A stretch of DNA of 45,397 nt, taken from an uncultured Candidatus Altimarinota bacterium (GTDB lineage: Bacteria; Patescibacteriota; Gracilibacteria; BD1-5; UBA2023). The stretch covers positions 1-45,397 of the forward strand of contig CAKZJF010000086.1 in NCBI GenBank assembly GCA_936941205.1. The letters run 5' to 3'. Positions within the stretch are counted from its first letter, which is position 1; the number at the start of each line of letters is the position of its first letter. Shown piece after piece: positions 18,128-25,096 of this stretch. Below the pieces are notes generated by a model. That model was given only the letters and a program-made list of their open reading frames with translations, made no database searches and was not told where the DNA came from. The translations under genes were made by a program, and so were the position numbers.

Positions 18128-18149
18128 TACCATACCATATGGTATGGTA
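18128..18149. promoter_or_regulatory. perfect 22-bp palindrome, probable operator
   Basis: TACCATACCAT followed directly by its reverse complement. It overlaps a TATAAT on the + strand (18148-18153, towards the MFS gene) and lies 54 bp upstream of the minus-strand membrane protein at 18074. No T-tract follows, so it is an operator candidate rather than a terminator. Each arm holds ACCATACC, a tandem-like half-site, suggesting a dimeric repressor. Confidence 0.6.
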
Positions 18150-18324
18150 TAATAGTATAAGAAAAGGAAAAGAACGCAAGTATAAGTTGAATGACAAATA
18201 AAAATATCTACTACTTATTAAGTTATATTCACTCATTCTTCTTTTTAATATTTTATGAGAAAGAAAAAAATCGTTTACATTCAGCCTCATATCATTATTA
18301 TAACTCATATATTATAAGAATTTT

Positions 18325-19509
18325 ATGTTCCTTGTCTCTACATTTCTATTAAGTTGGCCTTTTATTATAAGAAAGCTACTCCTCTGAATGGCCTTTATTA
18401 CAAGCATTACTTTCTTTCTATTTTTTCAATCAAAAAATATAAACTATCTTGAGGCATCTTTTCTTCTGTCTCTCATGACTTTTATGCCTGTCTTGGCAGA
18501 AATACCAACTGGAGTATTTGCTGATACATACGGTCGAAAAAAATCAATCCTAATAAGCATTTGTATTGAGCTGTTTTGTTTGATAGGAATTGTTTCTACA
18601 CAATCTTTTTTTTTACTAACATGCATTTTTATTATTTGGGGTATAGGTAATACTTTCGCGTCTGGGGCGATAAATGCCTGGGCAATAGAGCGATTCCCTG
18701 AGGAGAGGAAAGATCATCATCTTGAAAATTATTTTGCACTCAACTCTGGAGCATTCAGTGCTGGAATGGTTATTGCTGGTTTAGTTTCAACATTTCTATT
18801 AACCTATTATACCCATGATTCTATTTGGTATTTTCGAATAGGAATCACTATAATTTGATTGATTACCCTTTTTTTTATTCATGAAAATTTTAAAAGAGAC
18901 TATGAATGAAGTCATACATTTGCTCTCTTTAAAAAAAATATATATTCTGGTTTTCTGGTATTTAAAAAAACACGTATTTTACGCTATCTTATTTGATCGG
19001 AATTTCTTCTTTCTATAGCACTCTTTCTAGTGTCATGAGCTGCTATGCAGAGTTTCTTATGAGATGCATGACTCAAAGAAAATGCTTGGTGAAGCATTTA
19101 TTCAATAACAGCACTCGTTACCATAGGGATTCCGATTTTGACCCTTAAGCTGGTATCCTATTTCAAAAAGAAGACAACTTATCTTACGATTATACTTATT
19201 TTACAAGCAATAATATTCTTTCTCAGTACCCTATTTATCAACCCATATTACGCAGCATTTCTTCTATTCTTTTACAATATTTCTGAAGATCTTTTTAATC
19301 CCATATCCTCAGGATTATTTCATAACAATATTTCATCGAATGTAAGGGCTACTATAGAGTCATTTCAATCTACTCTCCTCAATATCTGATATAGCATAGG
19401 AATGTTATCAGGTTGATTTATTGCCCAGTATCTTTCATGGTCAACGGTAATGATTATTTCTCTCTTCTTTTTTCTTGGTTCTGCCTATCTTTATAGACAA
19501 GCAGAATAA
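18325..19509 (+). CDS. major facilitator superfamily transporter
   Basis: 394 aa in code 25 with many in-frame UGAs. It has about 12 membrane segments. The motif-A-like loop after TM2 is clear: L-A-E-I-P-T-G-V-F-A-D-T-Y-G-R-K-K-S, as in drug/H+ antiporter-like MFS members. G-A-I-N-A-W-A-I-E-R-F-P follows in TM4/5, a pattern seen in putative multidrug or peptide exporters. A standard-code start at 18388 would cut off TM1; the ATG at 18325 restores it. It reads towards the radical-SAM/peptide cassette, whose first gene begins 121 bp later. Unlike that cassette it uses UGA for Gly freely, so it looks native. It may export the peptide product (inference), or may be unrelated. Confidence 0.9.
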
Positions 19510-19588
19510 CTTATTTGTAGATATAACTTGCTTTTATTATAAATTTAATTATAAATCAACATAATGATTGCAAAATCTTGCATTCGTC

Positions 19589-19602
19589 ATGTTAATTAAC
19601 AT
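19589..19602. promoter_or_regulatory. 14-bp palindrome in the leader of the radical SAM cassette
   Basis: ATGTTAATTAACAT, perfect dyad, 28 bp before the first maturase ATG and downstream of TTGCAA (19569-19574). It may be an operator; no T-tract follows. Confidence 0.35.
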
Positions 19603-19630
19603 CTTCAAAAACAAATCTTAGGAGATCACC

Positions 19631-20974
19631 ATGCGTGAATCATATACCTTACATCGTACAAATAATTGCGTTGTAATTCCTATCAGGAACGGAAGTCACT
19701 TGATATATAATCGACTTCTGAATAATCCGATTGTTCTGGATTCTGACTCGTTTGCATTCTTTATGAGTCTGACATTCATTACTTTTCCACTCACTCTTTC
19801 TGAGGATAAACACGAACTTGTCATATTTCTCATTGAAAATGGATATTTCTTCAAGGAAGAAACTGACGAGTCTACCATTCTCAAAAACTCCCATACAAAG
19901 CATCTTTCTGATCTTTCGAGCGGAAAAACGCTTGTAGCGCTTGATCTTCGAATCTCAGAGAAATGTAACTTCGGTTGTAAACACTGTATTGTTGGTCAAA
20001 GTGAAAAAAGTAAACCCCTCATGAAAGAGCAAATGGCTATCGATGCTGTGAATGCATTTATGGCTTGTTCAAAAACAGGGGGAATTGATCTTCACTTTGG
20101 GAATGCTGAACCATTTCTCAATTTTAACGTTCTTCAAGCTACGTATAACCATCTCAATGAACATTATCCCGATGCAGAGAAACGAGTATCGGTAAATACG
20201 AACCTTTCCCTCTTGAATGAAGCAAAGGCACAATTTCTTACTCAATCAGGAATTACCACTTATGTATCACTTGATGGTGAAAAGCCAGCGAATGATGCGA
20301 TTAGAATCTTCAAAAAAGGTGGAGTTGGAACGTACGATGTTGTAATGGAAAAAATGAGTCTCCTCGAGAAATATGGACATCCTATTGAAGGAATTAGTGT
20401 AACAGCTACGGATCAAAACTATCAATTCTTTGGTCCAAATTTCATTGATTGGTGTCATACACGAGGATACACTTCACTTGGTTTTGATTTTGACCTGATA
20501 AATCCACTTTCCATCAGCGTGGATGAACGGGTTGAAATCCTTCATTCCATGTGGATTCGGGCAGAAGAATTGGGTATGGAATTTTTTGGCACTTGGATGA
20601 CTCCATTTATCAATATTACCAGTAAATCCATCATGCAAGAAGAGTATGCGTTTTGTAAAGGAATCCATGGACGAGCTATTTCCATAGATGGAGATGGGCA
20701 AATTCATATCTGTGGTTACTCCGATACAATGCTCGGACATTTCTCGAAATTGCATGAAAGTATTCAACCGGGTGGGAAACTCTATGCCCTCGTTGAATCT
20801 CGTTTGGTTGGGAATGTATCGCATTGTCACGGTTGTGAAATCGAAGGTGCTTGTGCAGGACAGTGTTATGCAACTTGTGAAAGTTCTCAACAAAAAGCAA
20901 GTGAACAATGTATCTTTTACCGAAAGGTGACCAAAAAATTCCTGGAAACATATGCAGGAATGGAAGAATCGTGA
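19631..20974 (+). CDS. radical SAM/SPASM peptide maturase 1
   Basis: 447 aa to the UGA at 20972. Residues 1-95 form a separate N-terminal domain possibly used to bind a precursor. The radical SAM core starts at L-D-L-R-I-S-E-K-C-N-F-G-C-K-H-C (C112, C116, C119), ligating the 4Fe-4S cluster that cleaves S-adenosylmethionine; H-F-G-N-A-E-P is the GGEP-like strand. The C-terminal SPASM region has C342, C361, C399, C402, C408, C412 and C427, enough for two auxiliary clusters. Such enzymes make C-S, C-C or other crosslinks in ribosomal peptides. The start has an AGGAG site. No UGA occurs among roughly 38 glycines, and UGA seems to be the stop: in code 25 the frame would run to TAA at 21112, across the peptide gene. 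Probably acquired from a standard-code donor. Confidence 0.92.
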   Translation: MRESYTLHRTNNCVVIPIRNGSHLIYNRLLNNPIVLDSDSFAFFMSLTFITFPLTLSEDKHELVIFLIENGYFFKEETDESTILKNSHTKHLSDLSSGKTLVALDLRISEKCNFGCKHCIVGQSEKSKPLMKEQMAIDAVNAFMACSKTGGIDLHFGNAEPFLNFNVLQATYNHLNEHYPDAEKRVSVNTNLSLLNEAKAQFLTQSGITTYVSLDGEKPANDAIRIFKKGGVGTYDVVMEKMSLLEKYGHPIEGISVTATDQNYQFFGPNFIDWCHTRGYTSLGFDFDLINPLSISVDERVEILHSMWIRAEELGMEFFGTWMTPFINITSKSIMQEEYAFCKGIHGRAISIDGDGQIHICGYSDTMLGHFSKLHESIQPGGKLYALVESRLVGNVSHCHGCEIEGACAGQCYATCESSQQKASEQCIFYRKVTKKFLETYAGMEES

Positions 20975-21005
20975 CATTATATTATTCAGAAAGGAGGTGA
21001 TAATC

Positions 21006-21074
21006 ATGGCTTTCCGCAAGCTCAAAGCAGTCCGCGCTGCTTCCATGCAGTCGAAGCGTCAGAATTGCTGCTAA
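21006..21074 (+). CDS. 22-aa basic peptide ending NCC, putative RiPP precursor
   Basis: ATG at 21006 to TAA at 21074. The peptide begins M-A-F-R-K-L-K-A-V-R, has a small-residue middle A-A-S-M-Q-S and ends K-R-Q-N-C-C. It has six Arg/Lys, no acidic residue, and its only two cysteines are the last two residues. The ribosome binding site AAAGGAGGTGAT (20990-21001) is an almost complete complement of the usual 16S rRNA 3' end and lies a few bases before ATG, by far the strongest in the window. The codons (CGC, CTC, GTC, AAG, TGC) are richer in GC than neighbours. Placed between two radical SAM/SPASM genes, it fits a precursor peptide; the Cys pair would be the likely modification site. Alternative: a short translated leader. 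No homolog recognised. Confidence 0.72.
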   Translation: MAFRKLKAVRAASMQSKRQNCC

Positions 21075-21123
21075 TTTCTCCATGAAAATGGATGGGATTC
21101 AGTAAGTTCTAACAATTAAAACC

Positions 21124-21157
21124 AATGGGGGAATGCTATGCATTCCCCCATTTTTCT
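21124..21157 (+). terminator. strong hairpin/attenuator between peptide and maturase 2
   Basis: AATGGGGGAATGC (21124-21136), loop TAT, perfect complement (21140-21152), then TTTC. It lies 50 bp after the peptide stop and 13 bp before maturase 2. Partial termination here would make more peptide than maturase 2 transcript. Confidence 0.75.
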
Positions 21158-21169
21158 TGAAAGAACATC

Positions 21170-22495
21170 ATGGAAGATTTTCAAATACCAAGCCCATATC
21201 TTGAGGCAGTAAAACAAATCAATGGCAATGTATTACTATTCCATCGTATATTTGGTGGATATATTTGCCTAAGTTCACAGCAATACTTGGACTTTACTGA
21301 AAAAAAATATCACAAAATTGATTTTCAGACGCAACAAAAGTTAGATGCATTACATTTTTTCATTTCTTGTAATGAACATGAAAAGGAAAAGTACACATCG
21401 TTACTAGCATCGAGAACTTCCAATGCTCAAAGTGGAGATAACCTCAGATGTCTTGAGCTCTCTGTCAGTGAAAGTTGTAATTTCCGGTGTACATACTGCA
21501 CATTTTGGCGAAATAAAGCTGAAAAAGGTGTCAGTGTTATGCATCCAAACATTGCGGTTTCCATCGTTCAGGATTTCATTGCTACATTACCAAAAGAAAG
21601 AAGAAATGGCAAGCGGCCACTTATTTATTTTGGAACAGGAGAACCCCTCCTGAACTGGAAGGCAATAAAAAAAGTGGTTGAATATGTTCGGGGTATTCCA
21701 GGAGGATCTGAGATAAATCTCAGCCTGATAACCAACGGAAGTCTCGTAACAAAAGAAAAGTTGGAATTTCTCAAGCTTCATAATGTATCTGTGGGGATTT
21801 CACTCGATGGACCACCTGATATACAACGCATACAACGGCCAGCAGCATCACCGAATGTTGATAGCGGAACGGTTGTGCTTGATGCGTTGTGTTTAGCTCG
21901 GGAAATTGGATTTCAATTTTCCAGCCTCAGTGCAACCTATGATACTCCAGGGTTTGAACAACACGCTAGGTACGTTCTTGATCTTTGCAGCGAATACTCT
22001 ATTCCTGAATTTGATCTCGATTATGACATTGGCAGTCTGCATGAAAATTCAGATGTTGAACAAATCTCTGAAGAGATTCTTGCTTGTTACTATGCAGCAC
22101 GAGCAAGAAATATCGGTGTCTTCGGATACTGGATTGTTCCGTATGAGAATATTATTCAAAATAAAAAAAACATTCCTGAGTTCTGTCAAAACTACTCAGG
22201 GGAAAGTGTTTGCATAACGCCAAAAGGTGAATTTAAACTTTGTGGCTATGAACCGGCAAGTATTGGAGCCTTTTCCAATATCCGAGCAGCACTGAAATCC
22301 AAAGTATATCCTGAAAAGATATTACTGAATGAACAAAGTGTTCTCAAATCTTGCAAAAATTGTGAAATAGAAGGAGTTTGTGCTGGGCAGTGTCCAATTT
22401 CGCCACGTAATACGGTAAGTTGGAGCTCAGGTTGCGAACTGTATCGAATGATCACAAAAAAACTTCTCCAGAATCATCTGGATTCAATCCCCTGA
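21170..22495 (+). CDS. radical SAM/SPASM peptide maturase 2
   Basis: 441 aa to UGA at 22493. The plan equals maturase 1: N-terminal domain (1-90), radical SAM motif S-E-S-C-N-F-R-C-T-Y-C-T-F-W (C103, C107, C110), strand Y-F-G-T-G-E-P (the GGEP motif), I-S-L-D-G-P-P, then SPASM cysteines C339, C348, C358, C395, C398, C404, C408 and C422, with C-K-N-C-E-I-E-G-V-C-A-G-Q-C closely matching maturase 1 (C-H-G-C-E-I-E-G-A-C-A-G-Q-C). The two are diverged paralogs and may act on the same peptide in turn or as a pair. No internal UGA. The final UGA lies in the loop of a terminator; under code 25 the frame would run through the tRNA and antisense to rplK to 22918, which is implausible as a real protein. 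Confidence 0.92.
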   Translation: MEDFQIPSPYLEAVKQINGNVLLFHRIFGGYICLSSQQYLDFTEKKYHKIDFQTQQKLDALHFFISCNEHEKEKYTSLLASRTSNAQSGDNLRCLELSVSESCNFRCTYCTFWRNKAEKGVSVMHPNIAVSIVQDFIATLPKERRNGKRPLIYFGTGEPLLNWKAIKKVVEYVRGIPGGSEINLSLITNGSLVTKEKLEFLKLHNVSVGISLDGPPDIQRIQRPAASPNVDSGTVVLDALCLAREIGFQFSSLSATYDTPGFEQHARYVLDLCSEYSIPEFDLDYDIGSLHENSDVEQISEEILACYYAARARNIGVFGYWIVPYENIIQNKKNIPEFCQNYSGESVCITPKGEFKLCGYEPASIGAFSNIRAALKSKVYPEKILLNEQSVLKSCKNCEIEGVCAGQCPISPRNTVSWSSGCELYRMITKKLLQNHLDSIP

Positions 22496-22511
22496 AAAGG
22501 GGATTTTTTTA
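22486..22511 (+). terminator. intrinsic terminator of the radical SAM cassette
   Basis: AATCCCC, loop TGAAAA, GGGGATT then a T-run. The loop contains the UGA that ends maturase 2, which supports UGA being the original stop. Confidence 0.88.
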
Positions 22512-22577
22512 AGCATAGTATTTTTACTATAAAAAAAACTCCCACATTTCTGTGAAAGGTTTTATTAATTTTTGATT

Positions 22578-22652
22578 TGGTAGCGTCACGGAGAATCGAA
22601 CTCCGATTGCGGGAATGAGAATCCCGAGTCCTAACCGTTAGACGATGACGCC
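22578..22652 (-). tRNA. tRNA-Glu (anticodon CUC), CCA encoded
   Basis: Minus-strand cloverleaf: acceptor GGCGTCA pairs with TGACGCT (one G-U at the end), D-loop with TAACGGTTAGG, anticodon stem CGGGA/TCCCG with loop TTCTCAT giving CTC at positions 34-36, T-arm CGGAG-TTCGATT-CTCCG, discriminator A and genomic CCA. CUC reads GAG. It is downstream of rplK on the same strand. Confidence 0.93.
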
Positions 22653-22656
22653 ATAT

Positions 22657-22683
22657 ACAATGATGGATGGAATCCATCATTGT
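22657..22683. other. perfect hairpin between rplK and tRNA-Glu
   Basis: ACAATGATGGAT, loop GGA, ATCCATCATTGT: a 12-bp perfect stem without a T-tract. It might be a processing site between the rplK mRNA and the tRNA, or a weak terminator. Confidence 0.5.
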
Positions 22684-22689
22684 GAGATA

Positions 22690-23121
22690 TTATTTCTTCA
22701 GATCAGAAGTAATACCCATAGAACGAGCAGAACCAGCAACAATACTCATTGCATGATCTACATCATGACAATTCAGATCTGGCATTTTCCCTTCCGCAAT
22801 CGTCTTAAGTTGAGCCATTGTAAGGTGTCCAACCTTTGTCTTGTGAGCTTCTTTAGAACCACTCTTTAATTGGAGTGCATCCTTAATCCACCAAGTCATA
22901 GGAGGTTGTTTTGTATAAAAATCAAAACTTCTATCATCGTAGATATTAATAACCGTAGGAAGAACTTTCCCCATTTGGTCTTTTGTCTTGTCGTTGAATT
23001 GTTTACAAAATTCTGCAATCTGGATACCAGTAGGCCCAAGGGCCGTACCAACTGGAGGAGCTGGATTTGCTTGTCCAGCCTTAAGTTGTAACTTAACAAC
23101 TTTTGTAGGTTTTTTAGCCAT
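22690..23121 (-). CDS. rplK: 50S ribosomal protein L11
   Basis: 143 aa, normal length. L11 binds 23S rRNA helices 43/44 at the GTPase centre and takes part in factor binding and the stringent response. The N-terminal K-L-Q-L-K-A-G-Q-A-N-P-A-P-P-V-G-T-A-L-G-P signature, F-C-K-Q-F-N and the C-terminal RNA-binding domain with A-G-S-A-R-S-M-G are all present. It has no UGA and stops with TAA. Usually rplK is followed by rplA; here the next element on the strand is tRNA-Glu, so the usual pair is split in this genome. There is no obvious ribosome binding site before the ATG. Confidence 0.98.
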   Translation of the reverse strand: MAKKPTKVVKLQLKAGQANPAPPVGTALGPTGIQIAEFCKQFNDKTKDQMGKVLPTVINIYDDRSFDFYTKQPPMTWWIKDALQLKSGSKEAHKTKVGHLTMAQLKTIAEGKMPDLNCHDVDHAMSIVAGSARSMGITSDLKK

Positions 23122-23304
23122 ATTTGATAATAAAATGAATGAACAAAAATAAAATGTTCCTGCTTTCCGCTCTTCAATCAGGAAATAGAAGCTTTCCTAT
23201 CAAATCAAAGAACTTGCTATATATCTCGATAATCGGGAAAAAATCGAATTTATATACAGTGAAGCCCGCCTATTATAAATAATTTTCAGAAAATGCAAGA
23301 AACT

Positions 23305-23573
23305 TTTGGTTTTTTTTAACTTTTTCTTATAATCCTCTGCAATCAAGGATCGTCAGATCATCACACAGTGCCTCCATCTTCTCCATGGACCATATTCAGG
23401 CACCTCTACTATAGGAAGACTATTCTTGATATTTACGAAAGAATAGCCTCCTTAGTTAGGTATATCATTCGATCGAGAAAGTCCCTCATATAAGTTACTC
23501 TATTTTTAAAGTAATTGTTCTTTCTCTGTTTTATTTCATCATGCTCTTTTTTGGGCAGGATTCACTTTTTATT
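23305..23573 (+). promoter_or_regulatory. promoter and long structured leader of the DEAD-box gene
   Basis: TTGGTT (23306-23311), 16 bp, TATAAT (23328-23333), then about 230 nt before the helicase ATG. The leader contains GTGCCT (23368-23373) paired with AGGCAC (23398-23403), and CTATTCTT (23420-23427) paired with AAGAATAG (23439-23446). Cold-inducible helicase mRNAs often have long leaders, so a thermosensitive leader is possible. A separate small RNA is an alternative. The 23122-23304 part holds the rplK promoter region and nothing else I can see. Confidence 0.45.
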
Positions 23574-25049
23574 ATGACATTTCATGAAATGAATCTCCGT
23601 GAGGAGATTGTTGCGGCGCTCGATAAGCTCGGATATAATGTACCAACTGAGGTACAAGAAAAGGTTATCCCACTTGGTATCGAAAAGAAAAATATAGTTG
23701 TTCAATCCCATACTGGAAGCGGAAAGACAGCAGCTTTTGCTATCCCTCTTCTCAATACTCTTGACGTACAACTCCGCAAACCACAGGCACTTATTATTGC
23801 ACCAACTCGAGAACTTGTTATGCAAACTCGAGATGAACTCAGAACGCTTTCTGGAACGATGCGTATGCGTTCACTTGCGGTATTTGGAGGTACCTCTATT
23901 CGAACTCAAAAGTTTGAACTTGATGGAGGTCCACAGGTAATTATAGCAACTCCAGGACGTCTTATTGATCTTATCGAACGAAAATGGATTGACCTTTCTG
24001 CCATCGAGACATTTGTTCTTGATGAAGTGGATCAAATGCTTGATATGGGATTTATTGATGATGTAAAGTACATCTGGGATTCACTTCCTGCTCTCAAGCA
24101 AGTTATGACATTTTCTGCTACCTATGCACCAGAAATTAAAGCCCTCATCAGTGGACATATGGGAATGGAGTATGAATTCATTCAAATGCAAACTACTGCT
24201 ACGGTATCTACTATAGATCATGGATTCATGCGTGTATCTGGACATGACAAGTACCCTGCTCTTGTTAAGATTCTTGAAAAAAGTCCTGAAAAGCGTGTTA
24301 TTATTTTTACGAGAACAAAGATTGAAACAGAAGATATTCAACGTGAACTTGTACGAGATGGTTATAATGCTGCCTATCTTCATGGAGATCTTCGTCAAAG
24401 AGACCGTATCAAGACACTTCGTGATTATAAAGAAGGACGAATTCATATTTTTATTGCAACTGATATTGCTGCCCGTGGACTCAATCTCAATAATATTGAA
24501 ATCGTAGTAAACTATCATGTTCCATTGGATCCAGAGGCATATATTCATCGTATTGGACGTACTGGACGAGCGGGTGCAAGCGGAAATGCAATCATGTTTG
24601 TTGCCCCAGATGAAATGCGTCGACTTGATCGCGTAGAACGAACACACAAGATTCAAATCAAGCAAATAGACGAAGATGGTAACACTATTGAGCGTGTCCG
24701 TGATCAACGTTCTCGAGGAGGAGATGATCGAGGTGGACGTGGATTTGGTGGACGTGGAGGTTCTGGAGGTGGAAGAAGTTTTGGAGGAGATCGTGGAGGA
24801 CGAAGTTTTAGTGGAGGTGAAGAAAGAGGTTCAGATTCAAATATCTTCTCAGATCGAGTAAAATTTGGAGAAGGACAAGGTGAAAAACGAGAATTCTCAG
24901 GAGAACGCAAACCACGAGAAGAGAGAACGTTCCCAACTCGTGAACGAAGAAATTTTGGAGAACGAAAAGACTTCGGAGACCGTGATGAGCGAGGATTTCC
25001 GAAAGGAAATGTCCCTGCCCGTCCACCCCGTTTTGATCGTGGACATTAA
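23574..25049 (+). CDS. DEAD-box ATP-dependent RNA helicase with RGG tail
   Basis: 491 aa from the ATG at 23574; an upstream ATG at 23541 would add 11 residues, but the family begins with an aromatic residue just before M-N-L-R-E-E. Motifs in order: Q motif Y-N-V-P-T-E-V-Q, Walker A S-H-T-G-S-G-K-T, P-T-R-E-L, T-P-G-R-L, D-E-V-D (Val for the usual Ala), S-A-T-Y (usually SAT), I-I-F-T-R-T, T-D-I-A-A-R-G-L-N and H-R-I-G-R-T-G-R-A-G. The last 110 residues are Arg/Gly-rich (R-G-G-R-G-F-G-G-R-G-G-S-G-G-G) and likely bind RNA without order. It unwinds structured RNA in ribosome assembly or mRNA turnover. Despite dozens of glycines, none is coded by UGA. Confidence 0.96.
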   Translation: MTFHEMNLREEIVAALDKLGYNVPTEVQEKVIPLGIEKKNIVVQSHTGSGKTAAFAIPLLNTLDVQLRKPQALIIAPTRELVMQTRDELRTLSGTMRMRSLAVFGGTSIRTQKFELDGGPQVIIATPGRLIDLIERKWIDLSAIETFVLDEVDQMLDMGFIDDVKYIWDSLPALKQVMTFSATYAPEIKALISGHMGMEYEFIQMQTTATVSTIDHGFMRVSGHDKYPALVKILEKSPEKRVIIFTRTKIETEDIQRELVRDGYNAAYLHGDLRQRDRIKTLRDYKEGRIHIFIATDIAARGLNLNNIEIVVNYHVPLDPEAYIHRIGRTGRAGASGNAIMFVAPDEMRRLDRVERTHKIQIKQIDEDGNTIERVRDQRSRGGDDRGGRGFGGRGGSGGGRSFGGDRGGRSFSGGEERGSDSNIFSDRVKFGEGQGEKREFSGERKPREERTFPTRERRNFGERKDFGDRDERGFPKGNVPARPPRFDRGH

Positions 25050-25051
25050 TT

Positions 25052-25089
25052 AAAAAATCCTCAAGAGAATATCTCTTGAGGATTTTTTT
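25052..25089. terminator. bidirectional intrinsic terminator
   Basis: 17-bp perfect stem AAAAAATCCTCAAGAGA (25052-25068), loop ATA, complement to 25088, then T. It serves the helicase gene and the convergent tilS. Confidence 0.9.
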
Positions 25090-25096
25090 ATGAGTA

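Noticed and set aside
18190-18351. A 53-codon + frame ahead of the MFS gene
   Set aside because: It overlaps the MFS start, has low-complexity Tyr/Ser/Phe content and no start signals; the MFS frame explains the DNA better.
19510-19630. A direct repeat of the tRNA-Glu 3' end as left border of the cassette
   Set aside because: I looked for TGGTAGCGTCACGG-like sequence here and found none, so an integrase-type attachment site is not supported.
20474-21046. A 190-codon antisense frame across maturase 1 and the peptide
   Set aside because: It is complementary to a well-supported radical SAM gene and shows no domain.
23334-23560. 6S RNA, SRP RNA or RNase P RNA in the helicase leader region
   Set aside because: The conserved cores of SRP and RNase P RNA are absent and the stems seen do not form the 6S layout; kept only as a leader candidate.
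24081-24707. A 208-codon antisense frame inside the DEAD-box helicase gene
   Set aside because: It mirrors a strongly conserved + strand gene; composition is Ser/Asn/Ile-rich with no motif, typical of a shadow frame.
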